NCBI GenBank assembly: GCA_965218625.1
Contig: CBDCLG010000018.1
Span: 1 to 13,557, forward strand
Length of the DNA: 13,557 nucleotides
Direction: 5' to 3'
Source: Bin5 sp965218625
GTDB lineage: Bacteria; Chloroflexota; Anaerolineae; Caldilineales; Caldilineaceae
Part shown: in pieces, positions 12,841 to 13,557 of the stretch
How positions within the stretch are numbered: position 1 is the stretch's first letter
Layout: each line of letters starts with the position of its first letter
Translations under genes and position numbers: made by a program
The notes under the pieces: generated by a model
Databases searched by the model: none
What the model saw: the letters and a program-made list of their open reading frames with translations, nothing else
What the model was told of the DNA's origin: nothing

Positions 12841-13557
12841 ATGCCTGACCCGATTGAACGCGCAAGGACCGTTGTTCCTGCCGGTATGCGAAAGAGCTGG
12901 CTGCCCACCGTGGGGCCCGGCATCCTCCTCGTACTCGTGGCAGCCGCCCTGGCTTCGTGCAGCCGCGGGCAGGAGTTGAGGGCATACCTGGAGGCGAACC
13001 GGGCCGCCTTGGGCTTCCCAGCGTCGGACGACGACCGGAGCATCGAGTTCAGAATTGAGCCCGGCACCCTGGCGCGCGATATCGCCGATCAGCTGTTTAC
13101 GGCCGGACTTATAGGTGATTCCAAGCTGTTTGAGGCCTATGTGCGGGCGATGGGAATGGACCAGGACCTGAAAGCCGGGACCTTCTTCTTGCGCGCCAAC
13201 ATGACGCCGGTCGAGATCGCAGAACTCTTGAGCAGTAACCTGGCCGCCGGCATCCGTGTGACCGTCCGGGAAGGCTGGAGGCTCGAACAGGTGGCAGACT
13301 TTCTCGAGGCTGAAGGGACAGTGTCGGGCGAAGCATATCGACGCATCGCGCTGGGGCCTGACTTTGGCGCGCTCGAGGATGCGATTCTGGCGCAGACCGG
13401 CGCGGGACGGCGGGACAGTTCGCAGAACTGTTGCCCGCAGGTCCACCAGCGGTGGCCGTTCCTGGCATCGCTGCCGCCGGGCTCGAGCCTGGAAGGCTAC
13501 CTTTTTCCCGCCACCTATATCCTGCCGGCGGAAGGACCGGACGCGGCGGGCCTCATT
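12841..13557 (+). CDS. mltG: MltG-type endolytic murein transglycosylase (3' truncated, YceG-like)
   Basis: The frame runs open to the window edge, giving 239 residues of the N-terminal part. Residues about 24-39 form one hydrophobic segment (GILLVLVAAALAS), ending in L-A-S-C40, which could be a lipobox or just part of a membrane anchor. A LysM-like/YceG region follows (about 55-160), with IEFRIEPGTLARDIADQLFTAGLI and KAGTFFLRANMTPVEIAELL. The diagnostic motif EGYLFPATY lies near residues 218-226. MltG cuts nascent glycan strands at the outer face of the membrane and so sets peptidoglycan chain length. The catalytic Glu of the family lies further on, outside the window. About 20 residues before the EGYLFP motif look inserted and contain adjacent cysteines (QNCCPQ). 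The start is ATG 12841, with GAAGAG directly upstream; ATG 12886 is an alternative that places the Lys/Arg closer to the hydrophobic segment. Confidence 0.88.
   Translation, partial: MPDPIERARTVVPAGMRKSWLPTVGPGILLVLVAAALASCSRGQELRAYLEANRAALGFPASDDDRSIEFRIEPGTLARDIADQLFTAGLIGDSKLFEAYVRAMGMDQDLKAGTFFLRANMTPVEIAELLSSNLAAGIRVTVREGWRLEQVADFLEAEGTVSGEAYRRIALGPDFGALEDAILAQTGAGRRDSSQNCCPQVHQRWPFLASLPPGSSLEGYLFPATYILPAEGPDAAGLI

Noticed and set aside
12766..13446. Minus-strand frame (226 codons) opposite the mltG start
   Set aside because: The plus strand encodes MltG with its EGYLFP motif; this frame also crosses the candidate mltG promoter.

Overview
This GC-rich window carries ten recognisable protein genes (the first and last cut by the window edges), short intergenic gaps, and no rRNA, tRNA, CRISPR array or insertion sequence that I can see. 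The gene content and style suggest a Chloroflexota bacterium (Anaerolineae/Caldilineae-like). The main evidence is a lipoprotein with a Thr/Pro-rich stalk, a LysM domain and tandem FxLyD-like domains, together with PhyH and Gfo/Idh/MocA genes of the kind abundant in that phylum. This placement is an inference from protein style, not a phylogeny.

Layout. (1) 1-3332, plus strand: a tight cluster of a Gfo/Idh/MocA oxidoreductase (5' truncated), a phytanoyl-CoA dioxygenase (PhyH) family protein and an ALDH7/antiquitin-type aldehyde dehydrogenase, probably one catabolic transcript. (2) 3345-4361, minus strand: the LysM lipoprotein, convergent with the ALDH. Both stop codons lie in the arms of one perfect inverted repeat. 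(3) 4562-6091, plus strand: a YfcE/MJ0936-type metallophosphoesterase and ribonuclease Z (rnz). The lipoprotein and phosphoesterase genes diverge from back-to-back promoters whose -35 boxes overlap. (4) 10220 down to 6110, minus strand: a stand-alone DUF4062 (TIR/SEFIR-like) protein, a Nudix hydrolase, and pheT without an adjacent pheS. (5) 12537 down to 10405, minus strand: rmd-like and gmd genes, a likely two-step GDP-mannose to GDP-D-rhamnose pathway for surface glycans. (6) 12841-end, plus strand: the start of a MltG-type endolytic transglycosylase, divergent from rmd.

Three long reading frames (lipoprotein, pheT, rmd) extend upstream of the biologically sensible start. In each case a candidate promoter overlaps the extra N-terminal codons, which supports the shorter start. 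Four of the candidate promoters have an extended -10 (TGn before the -10 hexamer).

The most intriguing unexplained element is the DUF4062-Nudix pair: a TIR-like domain protein next to a nucleotide-diphosphate hydrolase could form a nucleotide-signalling or stress module, but nothing in the sequence proves this. Otherwise the window looks like ordinary chromosome, with a metabolic accessory cluster at the left edge.
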